Assembly (NCBI RefSeq): GCF_018636735.1 | Contig: NZ_CP045200.1 | Location: forward strand, 1,984,001 to 2,048,000 | DNA length: 64,000 nucleotides | Direction: 5' to 3' | DNA from: Erythrobacter sp. 3-20A1M | Lineage (GTDB): Bacteria > Pseudomonadota > Alphaproteobacteria > Sphingomonadales > Sphingomonadaceae | Shown: piece by piece, positions 63,989-64,000 of the stretch | Layout: the number at the start of each line of letters is the position of its first letter | Numbering within the stretch: position 1 is the first letter of the stretch | Translations under genes and position numbers: made by a program | The notes under the pieces: generated by a model | Databases searched by the model: none | What the model was told of the DNA's origin: nothing | Seen by the model: only the letters and a program-made list of their open reading frames with translations

Positions 63989-64000
63989 ATTATCCGCCCC

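Overview
The window is a high-GC, gene-dense alphaproteobacterial chromosome segment that best fits Sphingomonadales, probably Erythrobacteraceae. The pointers are a crtY-crtI-crtB carotenoid cluster, the conserved order mutM-rpsT-dnaA, hflK-hflC-degP, sphingomonad-type small proteins, promoters matching the alphaproteobacterial general stress sigma factor EcfG, and very tight packing. There are many ATGA start/stop overlaps, and six of twelve convergent gene pairs share a 4-base stop overlap. I see no rRNA, tRNA, CRISPR array, prophage or insertion sequence.

Layout. 1-3.2 kb: end joining DNA repair (ku tail, an MgtC-like membrane protein, three-domain ligD). 3.2-8 kb: Gdt1-like membrane protein, dps, 6-phosphogluconolactonase, a Nudix hydrolase, DNA polymerase IV and a Bcr/CflA-type efflux pump. 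8.1-14.3 kb (minus strand): crtY-crtI-LOG-crtB with coupled starts, then a biotin-dependent carboxylase alpha subunit; crtY carries an apparent one-base frameshift. 14.4-18.7 kb: MipA-type outer membrane protein, a DUF885 lipoprotein behind a strong hairpin, and small membrane and methyltransferase-like genes. 18.7-23.2 kb: a TPP riboswitch and thiC, followed by a small accessory islet (DUF4160/DUF2442 pair, a second degenerate copy of the thiC 3' end, an unknown secreted protein and a truncated Fic/Doc toxin). 23.2-31.4 kb: cold-shock protein and many small conserved genes, with an S41 lipoprotein protease.

31.5-35.1 kb: hflK-hflC-degP membrane quality control. 35.2-40.9 kb: four plus-strand genes for metal-cofactor enzymes (Mrp Fe-S carrier, molybdenum hydroxylase large subunit, ferrochelatase, P450). 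40.9-46.4 kb: DUF1674, RsmB-type methyltransferase, MoeB/ThiF-type E1, dnaA, rpsT, mutM. 46.4-50.1 kb: tyrA (apparent frameshift) and hisC facing metX-metW. 50.4-54.6 kb: glutathione-dependent formaldehyde oxidation (class III alcohol dehydrogenase, S-formylglutathione hydrolase) with a VOC protein, a cupin and an aldehyde dehydrogenase. 54.7-64 kb: an FzlA-like GST-fold protein, msrB, a class A penicillin-binding protein, a stress-type operon (DUF2945-DUF3008) with a textbook EcfG promoter, dapD, a subtilisin-family lipoprotein protease and an APH-fold phosphotransferase.

Most of this is core metabolism and envelope biology. The points worth a second look are the thiC tail duplication islet, the riboswitch expression platform, two single-base frameshifts in pathway genes, a hairpin repeat that twice begins directly after a stop codon, EcfG-type promoters, and hairpins abutting start codons. 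Coordinates of motifs were counted by eye; no alignments or searches were run.
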